NCBI GenBank assembly: GCA_030152565.1
Contig: JASLJE010000026.1
Location: 1-64,000 of the forward strand
DNA: 64,000 nt
Source: Peptoniphilaceae bacterium
Lineage (GTDB): Bacteria; Bacillota; Clostridia; Tissierellales; Peptoniphilaceae
Reading direction: 5' to 3'
The position numbers and the translations under genes are program-made. The notes beneath the pieces were generated by a model. The model was not told where the DNA came from. It saw nothing but the letters and a program-made list of their open reading frames with translations, and made no database searches. Below, in pieces: positions 50,663 to 59,774 of this stretch. Positions within the stretch are counted from its first letter, which is position 1; each line of letters begins with the position of its first letter.

Positions 50663-53055
50663 ACCTTATTTCCTTTAACATAAATCTTTTTATTTCTAAT
50701 ACCTATAGTTATATTGTGGTCCTTGTCTAAGTTCCCCTCTAGAATTTCCTCAGCTAGAAGGTCTTCTATTTCCTTCTTTATAGCTCTTTCCAAAGGTCTA
50801 GCCCCGTATTCTTCATCAAAGCCTGACTCTGATATAAAGTCAACCACCTTGTCAGTATACTTGGCTTCATAGCCAATGTCTTCTATCCTATAGATTAAAT
50901 CATCTAATTTTAACTTGACTATTTGTCTTACATCATCCTTGTCCAGCCTGTTAAAGACAATTATATCGTCAATCCTATTTAGGAATTCAGGTCTGAAAAG
51001 ATTCTTTAATTCTTCATTTACTACAGACTTTATATTTTCATAGTCTTCCTTCTTCTTTTGGTCTTCACTGCCAAAGCCTATCTTAACAGTATTGGTAAGT
51101 CTAGTAGCTCCAGCATTGGAGGTTAAGATTATTATAGTGTTGGTAAAGTCTACTTCAGTTCCTTGAGAGTCTGTTAATCTTCCCTCATCTAGAACCTGCA
51201 AAAGAATATTAAAGACATCTGGATGGGCCTTTTCTATCTCGTCAAACAAGATAACAGAATAAGGATTGTCCCTTACTGCATCTGTCAATTGGCCTCCCTC
51301 TTCATAGCCTACATAGCCTGGAGGAGATCCTACCAACTTGGACACAGTGTGTTTTTCCATGTACTCACTCATGTCAATTCTTATCAAATCGTCTTCACTG
51401 CCGAAAAGTTCTTCAGCTATAGACTTGGCCAAATAGGTCTTACCTACTCCTGTAGGTCCTACAAAGATAAAGGTACCTATAGGACTGTCCTCTCCCTTTA
51501 GGCCTACTCTGGCTCTTTTTATGGCCTTGGCTACCGTATCTACAGCCTGGTCTTGGCCTATTACTTGTCCCTTTAGATTTTCATCAAGTTTTAGATACTT
51601 GTCCATTTCTTTTTCAGTCAACTGGGTTATAGGTACATTGGACCAGTCTGATATGATTTTTCTAACTTCTTCTATATTTATTTCAGCCTTGTAGTTGGTG
51701 TCGTCTTCGTGTTTCTTCCTAGCCTCGTAAAGGTCGTTTTCCAATTTTACTATCTGGTCTCTTAAAAAGGCAGCCTGCTCAAAGTTTTGAGTATTTATAG
51801 CCACACTTTTTTCCTTCCTAAGCTTGTCTATATCCTTGTTTAAATCTAGGATTTTTTGAGGAATCTCATAGTTTTCCACCTTAACCATGGAGGCTGCTTC
51901 ATCTATAACATCTATGGCCTTGTCTGGTAAAAACCTATCTACCAAGTACCTGTCTGAAAGCTTTACTGCTTCTTCAATAACATTTGCCCCTATTTCTACC
52001 TTGTGGAACTTCTCATAATTATCCTTGATTCCCTTGATAATATCTATGGTTTCTTCCACTGATGGCTCTTCTATCATAATAGGTTGCATTCTTCTTTCCA
52101 GGGCTGGGTCCTTTTCTATATGCCTTCTGTATTCGCCTATAGTTGTAGCCCCTATGATTTTTAAATCTCCCTTGGATAGGTAGGGCTTCATTATATTTGA
52201 AGCATCTAGTCCTCCTTCAGAAGATCCTGCCCCTATAATGGTGTGGATTTCATCTATGAAAAGAATGGTATCTTCGTCACTTGCAACTTCCTTTAGGGTA
52301 TCACTTATCCTTTGCTCAAAGTCTCCCCTATACTTGGTTCCAGCCACCATTTGGGCCATGTCTATACTGATAATTCTCTTGTCCTTAATAACATCTGGCA
52401 CCTGACCTAGGGCAATCTTCTTGGCCAAGCCTTCAACTATGGCAGTCTTTCCTACACCTGCCTCACCTATAAGGACTGGATTATTCTTAGTTCTTCTAGA
52501 TAGGACTTGGATAATTCTATCTATCTCATCCTCCCTACCTATAACTCCATCTATGGATGTTAGGGACTTTTTATTTAAATCTTCCCCATACTTGTCTATA
52601 TTGCTTACTCCAGCTCCTGCCTTGGGCTGGTCTCTTTCCTTCCTATAAAGGCTTAATAGACTGTAAACTTCCTGTGGATTTACATTGGTTGCCCTAAGCA
52701 TCTTAGTAGCAAGTCCATCTGTCCACAAAAGATTTTTCAAGAAGTATTCACCAAAGTTATTGATGACCCTGTCCTGTCTCATATCCAAGTTTACCTTTTC
52801 TATCAATTGGGCTAGTTCTTCCCCTACTTCTGGACTGGTCACAGGACTATCTCCCACAGCCTTCTTCCTAATTAAATAGGACCTTAGTAGGTCATAGTTG
52901 GCACCTGCGGCAGTCAAGGCTCTTGACTCCAAGCCCCCTGTCTTCATAAGAGCAAGGAGTAAATGTTCCACATCAACAGTTTGATGGTTAAGATTTATAG
53001 CCTCTTGATTTACTCTACTTATTAAATCCCTCAAGGGTGTCTTTCTATTTTTCAT
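50650..53055 (-). CDS. clpC: ClpC-type AAA+ protease ATPase
   Basis: About 801 residues. N-domain with LISRVNQEAINLNHQTVDVEHLLLALM, first AAA with GEAGVGKTAIVEGLA and LFIDEIHTIIGAG, a UVR-like middle helix (FEQAAFLRDQIVKLEN), second AAA with GPTGVGKTYLAKSIAEELFG, and the C-terminal domain ending YGARPLERAIKKEIEDLL. It unfolds proteins for ClpP. The usual FGRFTERA opening is replaced, so the N-domain is diverged. ATG 53055 with GGAG at 7 bases is chosen over 53061. Confidence 0.93.
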   Translation of the reverse strand: MKNRKTPLRDLISRVNQEAINLNHQTVDVEHLLLALMKTGGLESRALTAAGANYDLLRSYLIRKKAVGDSPVTSPEVGEELAQLIEKVNLDMRQDRVINNFGEYFLKNLLWTDGLATKMLRATNVNPQEVYSLLSLYRKERDQPKAGAGVSNIDKYGEDLNKKSLTSIDGVIGREDEIDRIIQVLSRRTKNNPVLIGEAGVGKTAIVEGLAKKIALGQVPDVIKDKRIISIDMAQMVAGTKYRGDFEQRISDTLKEVASDEDTILFIDEIHTIIGAGSSEGGLDASNIMKPYLSKGDLKIIGATTIGEYRRHIEKDPALERRMQPIMIEEPSVEETIDIIKGIKDNYEKFHKVEIGANVIEEAVKLSDRYLVDRFLPDKAIDVIDEAASMVKVENYEIPQKILDLNKDIDKLRKEKSVAINTQNFEQAAFLRDQIVKLENDLYEARKKHEDDTNYKAEINIEEVRKIISDWSNVPITQLTEKEMDKYLKLDENLKGQVIGQDQAVDTVAKAIKRARVGLKGEDSPIGTFIFVGPTGVGKTYLAKSIAEELFGSEDDLIRIDMSEYMEKHTVSKLVGSPPGYVGYEEGGQLTDAVRDNPYSVILFDEIEKAHPDVFNILLQVLDEGRLTDSQGTEVDFTNTIIILTSNAGATRLTNTVKIGFGSEDQKKKEDYENIKSVVNEELKNLFRPEFLNRIDDIIVFNRLDKDDVRQIVKLKLDDLIYRIEDIGYEAKYTDKVVDFISESGFDEEYGARPLERAIKKEIEDLLAEEILEGNLDKDHNITIGIRNKKIYVKGNKVKAN

Positions 53056-53560
53056 TCTCATACTCCAATTCTAACTCATTCATAAGTTTTTCATTTATCT
53101 CTTTTATCTGGTCTCTTAAAAGGGCCGCTGCTAAATACTCCTCCCTTTCAACATACTCTGATAGCTTCATCCTCTTATTCAAGGCATTTTTCTTTAGCAT
53201 CTTTATTTCATAGGCCTTTACATCCTTTATTTCATCTTCTTTTTTAGACTTATCTTCCATAAGGTCTGTAATATTCTCTGCCATATCTTCCATATTTAAA
53301 TCATTAAAGTTTAGATTTTCCACCTTAAAGTCTTGGCCAAACATGTTGTCTATCTGGTCCTTATTATCTTGCATAAAATCAAACATGGCCTTTTGTATGT
53401 CTTCCACATCTATATCTTGGTTGAAGGCCTTCATAGTATTGATAAACTTATTCATCTCACTTTGATAGCAATCCATACATATTTGGACCTTTTGCATCTG
53501 GCCATTTACCATGACCACAATTTCCATATCTGCATCTTTGCCACAATTATAGCAAGTCAT
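53045..53560 (-). CDS. mcsA: McsA-like zinc-finger/UVR protein
   Basis: 171 residues. Two CxxC zinc pairs (CYNCG and CMDCY), a helical acidic middle region, and a C-terminal UvrB/UvrC-type motif (EYVEREEYLAAALLRDQIKEINEKL). In Bacillus McsA activates the arginine kinase McsB, but mcsB is missing between mcsA and clpC here. It may serve instead as a ClpC adaptor. It overlaps clpC. Confidence 0.9.
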   Translation of the reverse strand: MTCYNCGKDADMEIVVMVNGQMQKVQICMDCYQSEMNKFINTMKAFNQDIDVEDIQKAMFDFMQDNKDQIDNMFGQDFKVENLNFNDLNMEDMAENITDLMEDKSKKEDEIKDVKAYEIKMLKKNALNKRMKLSEYVEREEYLAAALLRDQIKEINEKLMNELELEYENEK

Positions 53561-53570
53561 AGTACACCTC

Positions 53571-54032
53571 CTAATCTCTCAATAGGGCAAGTAGCATATT
53601 TTTAAATATACTGGCCCTTAATTTATTTCGATCTGCCACCTCTACCAGGCTTAAGGCATGATCATCTATAGCATGCTTCATAAGAAGCTCTTCTTGTCTG
53701 TCTATTATTCCTTCCTTTACCAGGGAGGCTATAATGTGATTAGCCTTGTTACAGGTAATCTCTTCCTCTATGGTATTATTTAATATTTCATTTATTAAGT
53801 CCTCTTCTGTCATTTCCAGCTTAATAATCTTTATATAGCCACTTCCCCCTCTTTTACTCTCTACAAAAAATCCATTGTAGGGGGTAAACCTGGTGGTCAA
53901 CACATAATTTATCTGTGAAGGGGCGCAGGAAAACCTGTCAGCCAATTCATTTCTTCCTATCTCTATGGACCTGGCATCTTCTAGCTCCAGCATGTCCAGT
54001 AAAAACCTTTCTATATCTGATGTCAATCCCAT
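53571..54032 (-). CDS. ctsR: CtsR heat-shock repressor
   Basis: 153 residues. Winged helix with LADRFSCAPSQINYVLTTRFTPYNGFFVESKRGGSGYIKI, including the glycine-rich wing loop that senses heat, then a helical dimer domain. It represses the clp operon. A canonical heptad operator sits directly before the start. Eleven base pairs to mcsA. Confidence 0.95.
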   Translation of the reverse strand: MGLTSDIERFLLDMLELEDARSIEIGRNELADRFSCAPSQINYVLTTRFTPYNGFFVESKRGGSGYIKIIKLEMTEEDLINEILNNTIEEEITCNKANHIIASLVKEGIIDRQEELLMKHAIDDHALSLVEVADRNKLRASIFKNMLLALLRD

Positions 54033-54044
54033 CTTAACACTTCC

Positions 54045-54061
54045 TTTGACTAACTTTGACT
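54045..54061 (-). promoter_or_regulatory. CtsR operator
   Basis: Minus strand AGTCAAA-N3-AGTCAAA, the tandem heptad of CtsR sites, ending 13 bp before the ctsR ATG. It points to autorepression. Confidence 0.85.
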
Positions 54062-54112
54062 TTTAATCTTAAAAAAATATATCTGATACCTACCTATATT
54101 TTATCAATACCC

Positions 54113-54148
54113 ATAAAAAAAGTAAAGAATACAAATTCTTTACTTTCT
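54113..54148 (-). terminator. Terminator after the lipoprotein gene
   Basis: Minus strand AAAGTAAAGAAT / ATTCTTTACTTT, 12 bp, with a short loop and seven T. Confidence 0.9.
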
Positions 54149-54163
54149 TCTGCTAATATTTTA

Positions 54164-56425
54164 TTAATATTCTATTGGTATTTCCATAAATATTCCATAA
54201 AGCATAAAGGATGCCTGGTCCAACTGGACCATTCTTCCCTTTTCCTTCATGGCATAGACCACTGAATCTGGTCCTTCTTCATGGGGCATGGAACCAAATT
54301 GATGGTAGAGAACATTGTCATCTCTCAAGATTACATTCCCCTTTTTAGAAGAGATCTTCTCCAGCCTACCATCATAGTAAAAGTAGCCTGCATTACTTCC
54401 AGCAACATAATCAAAGGTCATTATCCCCACTACATGCTTACTATTTACCACAAAATTAACTATTTTTTCCTTAATCAGGGTTTTCTTACCCTGGCCATCA
54501 ACCTGATAAAGACTATGGTCCTTGTCCATATAGTAGTAAACATCATCAACAGCCACCACCTTTTCAGCCCCTGCTTCCAAGAGCTCCTTGGTCTTGGTCT
54601 CCATATTAAGCCTTACAGCTTCCGACCCATTGGCATAGTAGAAGTAATTATTCTTTTCATCCACCACATAGTTAAGGGTCTTATATCTAGTATAGTAGTG
54701 GTCAAAGTCCACTAGAAACTCTAGTTTTTCTTGGTCATACCTATAAAAGCTAATTCTTGAAGTATCTCCTATTGCTTCATCTATTTGAAAATAAATTCCA
54801 CTTAAGTCTTCATTTAATCCTATATAATAGGCAAGGCTGGAAGATTCATCCCATTGATCGTCTGATACCTGGGTCCTTAAATTTTCCTTTTGCGGATAGA
54901 TGAAAATTCCTCTTTTATTTTCAATAGGATATTTATTAAGCCCCTTAGCCTGGTCATAGCTTAAAATCCCCTTACCAACTTGGTCATCATAATCAAAAAG
55001 AATAGTTTTTCTATCAGGACTAAAGATGATAAAGGAAAAGCTGGTTCCCAAATCCTCTTTCTTGCCCTTGTAATCCAGCCTACTTATTTGATAGCTAGGC
55101 CAGTAGGCCCACTGGCTACTAGGATCCTTGGCCCTTTCAACTGCCACATATATATTTTCCAGGTCATCATCCAAGGCCAAAACTTCCAGTCCTTCTTCTA
55201 CTGGTAACCTGGTCTTATTGTCAATAATTAAGTCTCCTGAGTCCAGGTCCTGGTAGGCTAAATGTTCTCCATTGGGAGACAGGTTAAAGTCTCCTACCAG
55301 AATATTGTCCAAGCTATAGGGCTGGGCCTTCTTATTCTCTGGCTTATATCTATAAAGTCTCCCCCCCTTAAGATAGGCAACTGTAGATCCATCATCACTT
55401 ATCTTTATATTAGAAACCCCTTCATCTATAAAGTCTATTTGATCAGAAAAAAGATAGTAGGCCAAATTCTTTTGAGTTCTCGCAGCCACCGTCCCAACCG
55501 CACTCTCATTCCATTGGGCTAGATATCCATCCATGGTCTGGTCTCTTAAAAGCTTGTCCCCCTTAACCAGGCAAATTTCTTCTCCCTCATTTATATTTAC
55601 TACAAAAGGTTTATCCATCCCCAGACTAAGCCCCTCATTAGTCAATAATATATCTTGGTCCTTTAAATCCTTGATATTTCTTACCAGGGCCTGGTCCAGA
55701 CTACCATCAACTACAGCAGCCACCTCCACCTGGCTATCCTTAGGATAGGGGCCAAGTTCTATAGGTCCATTGACAAAAGTCAAATCACTTTTATTGCCAT
55801 CTATATAAAGTACAGCCTTGGAATCATCTGCCTGCAAGGTCACATAGTTTAAGTCCAAGTCAAGTTTCTCTTCCAAGCTGGCCTTGGAAAAATCATCTAC
55901 ATCTAAAATTATTTCTTCATCCCAACTACCAAGAACCGTCTCATAAATGAGATTCAACCTATGGCTACCATAAGAAATATCTTCCAGGCTAATACTTCCA
56001 TTCTCGTCAAGTTTCCCCACTTCTTTTCCATCTATACTTATTAAACCATCTTCCAGATCTGTCTTTATATTTACTTCCACCGGCCTTACCCTAACTATAT
56101 AGTTAGGCTTATCTCCTGAACCTATATTTTCCAAATATATTTGTTCCTTTTCATCTGCCAGGCTGTAGTCCTCCAAACTCTTATAGGCCACAATTTTATC
56201 CAGGGTTTTCTGGTCAAAGCTAGTATCATCTTCTGCCAAAACCTTATTTTCCAAATATTTATAGTCTTTTTGGTTAAAGGCCTGGTCCAACTTCTGATAG
56301 TCTTCCGTCTCACTAGGGTTTGCAGGCTCTTTTGTCCCACATCCCACAAGGATTAAAAGTAGACCTAGGCTAAATATTAAGGCTCTTTTTACCTTACTTC
56401 CAGCTGGTCCAAATGTTTTTTTCAT
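54164..56425 (-). CDS. Lipoprotein with TcaA-like domains and a beta-propeller
   Basis: 753 residues. The lipobox LILVGC (Cys about 29) anchors it outside the membrane. The first 300 residues hold tandem small beta domains (IKTDLEDGLISIDGKEVGKL; LQADDSKAVLYIDGNKSDL) resembling the domains of TcaA, a teicoplanin-linked surface protein. The remaining 400 residues form TolB/WD-like propeller blades (ISDDGSTVAYLKGGRLYRY, FNLSPNGEHLAYQD, IFSPDRKTILFDYD). ATG at 56425 has GGAGG, favoured over 56437. Function unknown. Confidence 0.7.
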   Translation of the reverse strand: MKKTFGPAGSKVKRALIFSLGLLLILVGCGTKEPANPSETEDYQKLDQAFNQKDYKYLENKVLAEDDTSFDQKTLDKIVAYKSLEDYSLADEKEQIYLENIGSGDKPNYIVRVRPVEVNIKTDLEDGLISIDGKEVGKLDENGSISLEDISYGSHRLNLIYETVLGSWDEEIILDVDDFSKASLEEKLDLDLNYVTLQADDSKAVLYIDGNKSDLTFVNGPIELGPYPKDSQVEVAAVVDGSLDQALVRNIKDLKDQDILLTNEGLSLGMDKPFVVNINEGEEICLVKGDKLLRDQTMDGYLAQWNESAVGTVAARTQKNLAYYLFSDQIDFIDEGVSNIKISDDGSTVAYLKGGRLYRYKPENKKAQPYSLDNILVGDFNLSPNGEHLAYQDLDSGDLIIDNKTRLPVEEGLEVLALDDDLENIYVAVERAKDPSSQWAYWPSYQISRLDYKGKKEDLGTSFSFIIFSPDRKTILFDYDDQVGKGILSYDQAKGLNKYPIENKRGIFIYPQKENLRTQVSDDQWDESSSLAYYIGLNEDLSGIYFQIDEAIGDTSRISFYRYDQEKLEFLVDFDHYYTRYKTLNYVVDEKNNYFYYANGSEAVRLNMETKTKELLEAGAEKVVAVDDVYYYMDKDHSLYQVDGQGKKTLIKEKIVNFVVNSKHVVGIMTFDYVAGSNAGYFYYDGRLEKISSKKGNVILRDDNVLYHQFGSMPHEEGPDSVVYAMKEKGRMVQLDQASFMLYGIFMEIPIEY

Positions 56426-56450
56426 CTTGTCCTCCATGGTTTTAATAAGA

Positions 56451-56482
56451 AAAAAGGATATCTAAGATACCCTTTTTCTTTT
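56451..56482 (-). terminator. Terminator after the EF-G-like gene
   Basis: Minus strand AAAGGGTATC / GATATCCTTT (one wobble pair), T run after. It isolates the EF-G-like gene from the lipoprotein gene. Confidence 0.8.
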
Positions 56483-56496
56483 TCTATATTTTATTC

Positions 56497-58560
56497 TTAT
56501 TTATGATTTTTTTCTGCCTCTTCAATTATTTTCTTGGCAGTTTCTGCTGGAACTTCTTCATACTTGATAAATTCCATGCTGAAGGCTCCCCTTCCTTGGG
56601 TCATAGATCTTAAGTCTATGGCATATTCAAATAACTCTGAGTGAGGTGCTTCAGCTATAATTCTTTGGCTGCCGTCCTCTTGAGGTTCCATACCTAGTAT
56701 TCTACCCCTTCTCTTATTCATATCTCCCATAACATCTCCCATGTATTCTTCTGGGATATTTACTTCTACAGACATTACTGGCTCTAGAAGAATAGGTTTA
56801 GCCTGCTCTATACCTTTTTTGAAGGCAAGGGCAGCTGCCAATTTAAAGGCCATTTCATTAGAGTCTACTGGGTGATAGGATCCATCGTATAGGGTTGCCT
56901 TGATACCAACTACTGGGTAACCTGCCAAAACTCCCTTTTCCATACATTCTGCCAGTCCCTTTTCAACTGCTGGGAAATAGTTCTTTGGAACTGAACCACC
57001 GAAAATTTCTTCTTCAAAGACAAAGTCTTCTTCACTTGGTTCAAATCTTATAAACACGTCACCGTATTGGCCTGCACCACCAGATTGTTTCTTGTGTCTT
57101 CCTTGAACATCTGATTTACCCTTAATAGTTTCTCTAAAGGCTATCTTAAGAGGGATTATATTAGTTTTTACACCATAGTTATTTTCCAACTTACTTAAGA
57201 TGGTTTGCAATTGAACATTGCCCAGACCTGATAGGGTCAACTGTTTAGTTTCCTTATTTCTATCAGTTCTTATTGTAGGGTCTTCCTCTTGAAGTTTTTG
57301 TAGAGCTTGACCGATTTTGTCTTCGTCATTTTTAGTCTTAGGTTCTATGGCTATAGTTAAGGCTGGTTGGCTATGTTTGATTCTCTTATAGACAATCTTA
57401 GCCTTAGGATCACATATGGTATCTCCAGTTTGAGTTTCTTCCAACTTGGAAAAGGCACCTATGTCCCCTGCTATAACTTCGTCCACATCCATTTGTTCCT
57501 TACCTCTTTGGATAAATAGGCCTCCGGCCTTTTCAGTTATATCCTTGGATGAGTTGTAGATTGGATCACTTTTACTAATCTTACCAGATACTACCTTAAA
57601 TAAGGATATCTTACCAACAAATGGGTCTACTATAGTCTTAAAGATTACTGCTGAGAATGGTTCATTTACATCAACCTTTCTAGCTTCATCTCCTTCAGGT
57701 CTAAAACCGATATTTGCTCTTTCATCACTTGGAGCTGGCATGTATTTTACTATTACATCCAATAGTAAGTCTATGCCTATACCACAGTGGGCACATCCAG
57801 CTATAAGAGGTACAGCTGTACCTTCCAACATACCAGTTGTTATACCACTCATGATTTCTTCATCTGTAAAGCTTTCACCATTAAAGTATTTTTCCATCAA
57901 GGAGTCGTCTGACATGGCAACAAGTTCAACTATTTGATTGTAAACCTCGTCAACTTCCAACTGTCTGATTTCTGGTATTTCTACTTCCTTCTTTTCAAAG
58001 CCATCATATTCGTAGGCCTTCTTATCTATAACGTCAATTATTCCCTTAAAGTCTTCACCTTCACCTAGGGTTAGAGTAAGTGGAATAACCTTTTTTCCTA
58101 AATTTGTATGTAAGTCTGATACTACTTTATTATAGTTAACATTTTCCTTGTCCATCTTGTTAACAAAAACTATTCTAGGTAGGTCTATCTTTTCGCAATA
58201 ATCCCAATACTTTTCGGTTCCTACTTCTATACCGGATGATGCGTCAACAACTAATAAAGCCGCTTCTGCTGCTCTTAGGGCTCCCTTAACTTCACCTTCG
58301 AAGTCAAAATAACCTGGAGAGTCGATTAGGTTCACTTTAGTATTTTCCCATTCTAAAGGAACTACGCTCATGCCAACTGAAACGCCTCTTTTTATCTCTT
58401 CCTTATCAAAGTCTGAAACAGTGTTTCCGTCTTCAACTTTGCCCAATCTTTTAATTGCACCTGATTTAAAAAGCATAGCTTCTGTAGCGGAGGTTTTTCC
58501 GCTGCCACTGTGGCCTACAAGTGCAAGATTCCTAATTCTGTCTGTTTCAAATTTTTTCAT
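56497..58560 (-). CDS. Second-type elongation factor G (EF-G2-like GTPase)
   Basis: 687 residues with the five EF-G domains. G1 loop is GHSGSGKTS (16-24), where canonical EF-G has AHIDAGKTT. G3 is DSPGYFDF, with Tyr in place of the catalytic His. G4 is NKMDKE. The C-terminal half carries RHKKQSGGAGQYGDV, PVGIKATLYDG and MGDVMGDMNKRRGRILGM of domains IV-V. It is not the main translocase, which would be near rpsL/tufA. EF-G2 proteins may act in ribosome recycling or stress. ATG after GGGGGACTGG. Confidence 0.88.
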   Translation of the reverse strand: MKKFETDRIRNLALVGHSGSGKTSATEAMLFKSGAIKRLGKVEDGNTVSDFDKEEIKRGVSVGMSVVPLEWENTKVNLIDSPGYFDFEGEVKGALRAAEAALLVVDASSGIEVGTEKYWDYCEKIDLPRIVFVNKMDKENVNYNKVVSDLHTNLGKKVIPLTLTLGEGEDFKGIIDVIDKKAYEYDGFEKKEVEIPEIRQLEVDEVYNQIVELVAMSDDSLMEKYFNGESFTDEEIMSGITTGMLEGTAVPLIAGCAHCGIGIDLLLDVIVKYMPAPSDERANIGFRPEGDEARKVDVNEPFSAVIFKTIVDPFVGKISLFKVVSGKISKSDPIYNSSKDITEKAGGLFIQRGKEQMDVDEVIAGDIGAFSKLEETQTGDTICDPKAKIVYKRIKHSQPALTIAIEPKTKNDEDKIGQALQKLQEEDPTIRTDRNKETKQLTLSGLGNVQLQTILSKLENNYGVKTNIIPLKIAFRETIKGKSDVQGRHKKQSGGAGQYGDVFIRFEPSEEDFVFEEEIFGGSVPKNYFPAVEKGLAECMEKGVLAGYPVVGIKATLYDGSYHPVDSNEMAFKLAAALAFKKGIEQAKPILLEPVMSVEVNIPEEYMGDVMGDMNKRRGRILGMEPQEDGSQRIIAEAPHSELFEYAIDLRSMTQGRGAFSMEFIKYEEVPAETAKKIIEEAEKNHK

Positions 58561-58586
58561 TTTTCCAGTCCCCCTTATAGTAGATT

Positions 58587-58602
58587 AATTGTGAAAACAA
58601 TT
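58587..58602 (-). repeat. Short palindrome in the EF-G2 leader
   Basis: AATTGT-GAAA-ACAATT, perfect arms with a GAAA (minus TTTC) loop, 27 bp before the start codon. Operator or small hairpin. The rest of 58603-58805 is AT-rich without a gene. Confidence 0.45.
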
Positions 58603-58805
58603 TCCCTTGAATAGTTTATTACAATTAATATATTTTTTTATGTTATATTATTAATTATATATTATTTTAATCTAAGACTCAAATTTAAAGATTTATTTAA
58701 ATCTATGTAATAGCCTACTTCTTTATTAGTTTTTATTTTAACTAATTAATATTATTTTCATATTTATATTATACCATCTTTTGCAATCGTTTTCTCTATG
58801 GTAAA

Positions 58806-58834
58806 GAAAAAACTGAGTTAAACTCAGTTTTATT
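58806..58834 (-). terminator. Terminator of the importer-lyase operon
   Basis: Minus strand AAAACTGAG / CTCAGTTTT with a 5-nt loop and T run. It overlaps the final codons of the lyase gene. Confidence 0.85.
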
Positions 58835-59762
58835 CTTCAATTGCATTTAAAAGCATACAATCATTTTCATCATATTTTTCTTTGATTTTTAAGAGAACAC
58901 TCTTATAGCTGGTTATTTCTTCTTCTGTCAAAGGTTTGAAAGGTCTTCTAACCTCACCCATGTCCTTGCCCATCCACTTTAAGCCCAACTTAATAGTTGA
59001 GTAGTAGTCATATTGTAGGGAGGCCATAATAATATCAACAGCCAACTCTTGGTATCTCTTAGCTAAGTTTACATCTTCTTTTTCCATAGCTTCATAAAGG
59101 TTTATAAAGACATCTGGAAGCATGGAATAAAATGAACCTATAAGGCCATCTGCATGATGTAAAAGACCTGATATGGCCATTTCATCTGAACCAGAGTAAA
59201 CCTTAAAGTCCTCTCCCAACCTATCCTTGATCATTTGTATTTCAAAATGGGATATGGCTGTGTATTTTATTCCCTTAACATTTTCTATTTCTGCCAATCT
59301 ATAGATCATATCAATGCCCATTAGGCCTGCTAGCGGAACATTGTATACAATCATAGGTAAAGGGGTAGACTCTGAAATATCCTTGTAGTATTGATAGATA
59401 CTGTCATTGTCAAAAGTCCAATAAAACGGAGGTACGCTGGATATAGCATCTGCACCGGCTTCATATGCATGTTGTGCTAGATCAACGCTTAATTTTGTGG
59501 CTATAGCGCCAACGTGAACTATTACAGGAATTCTTCCTGCCACTTGATCACAAACTATTTCTGTAAGTCTTTTTCTTTCATCTAAAGACATTAAAAAGCC
59601 TTCCCCTGTACTACCACCAATATATAATCCATTGACCCTATTTTCTATTAAGAAGTCAATCAATTCTCTAGTCTTTTTTTCATCTAAGTTTTCATCTTTA
59701 TCAAAAGGTGTTACCATAGCTGGAATTACACCCTTAATATCTTTTATATCAAAATTTGCCAT
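58830..59762 (-). CDS. DapA/NanA family lyase, N-acetylneuraminate lyase-like
   Basis: 310 residues of the class I (Schiff-base) lyase family. GLYIGGSTGEGFLMS (about 45-59) resembles NanA more than DapA. The catalytic Tyr is in VYNVP (140), and the Schiff-base Lys is in GIKYTA (166). It should split a 2-keto-3-deoxy acid such as sialic acid into pyruvate and an aldehyde. It is the last gene after oppBCDF, 12 bp downstream. A dihydrodipicolinate synthase or related aldolase role is the alternative. Confidence 0.72.
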   Translation of the reverse strand: MANFDIKDIKGVIPAMVTPFDKDENLDEKKTRELIDFLIENRVNGLYIGGSTGEGFLMSLDERKRLTEIVCDQVAGRIPVIVHVGAIATKLSVDLAQHAYEAGADAISSVPPFYWTFDNDSIYQYYKDISESTPLPMIVYNVPLAGLMGIDMIYRLAEIENVKGIKYTAISHFEIQMIKDRLGEDFKVYSGSDEMAISGLLHHADGLIGSFYSMLPDVFINLYEAMEKEDVNLAKRYQELAVDIIMASLQYDYYSTIKLGLKWMGKDMGEVRRPFKPLTEEEITSYKSVLLKIKEKYDENDCMLLNAIEE

Positions 59763-59774
59763 ATTTCCTCCTAT

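Noticed and set aside
54281..54715. Plus-strand frame of 144 codons inside the lipoprotein gene
   Set aside because: Antisense to a gene with lipobox, ribosome site and terminator; no independent support.
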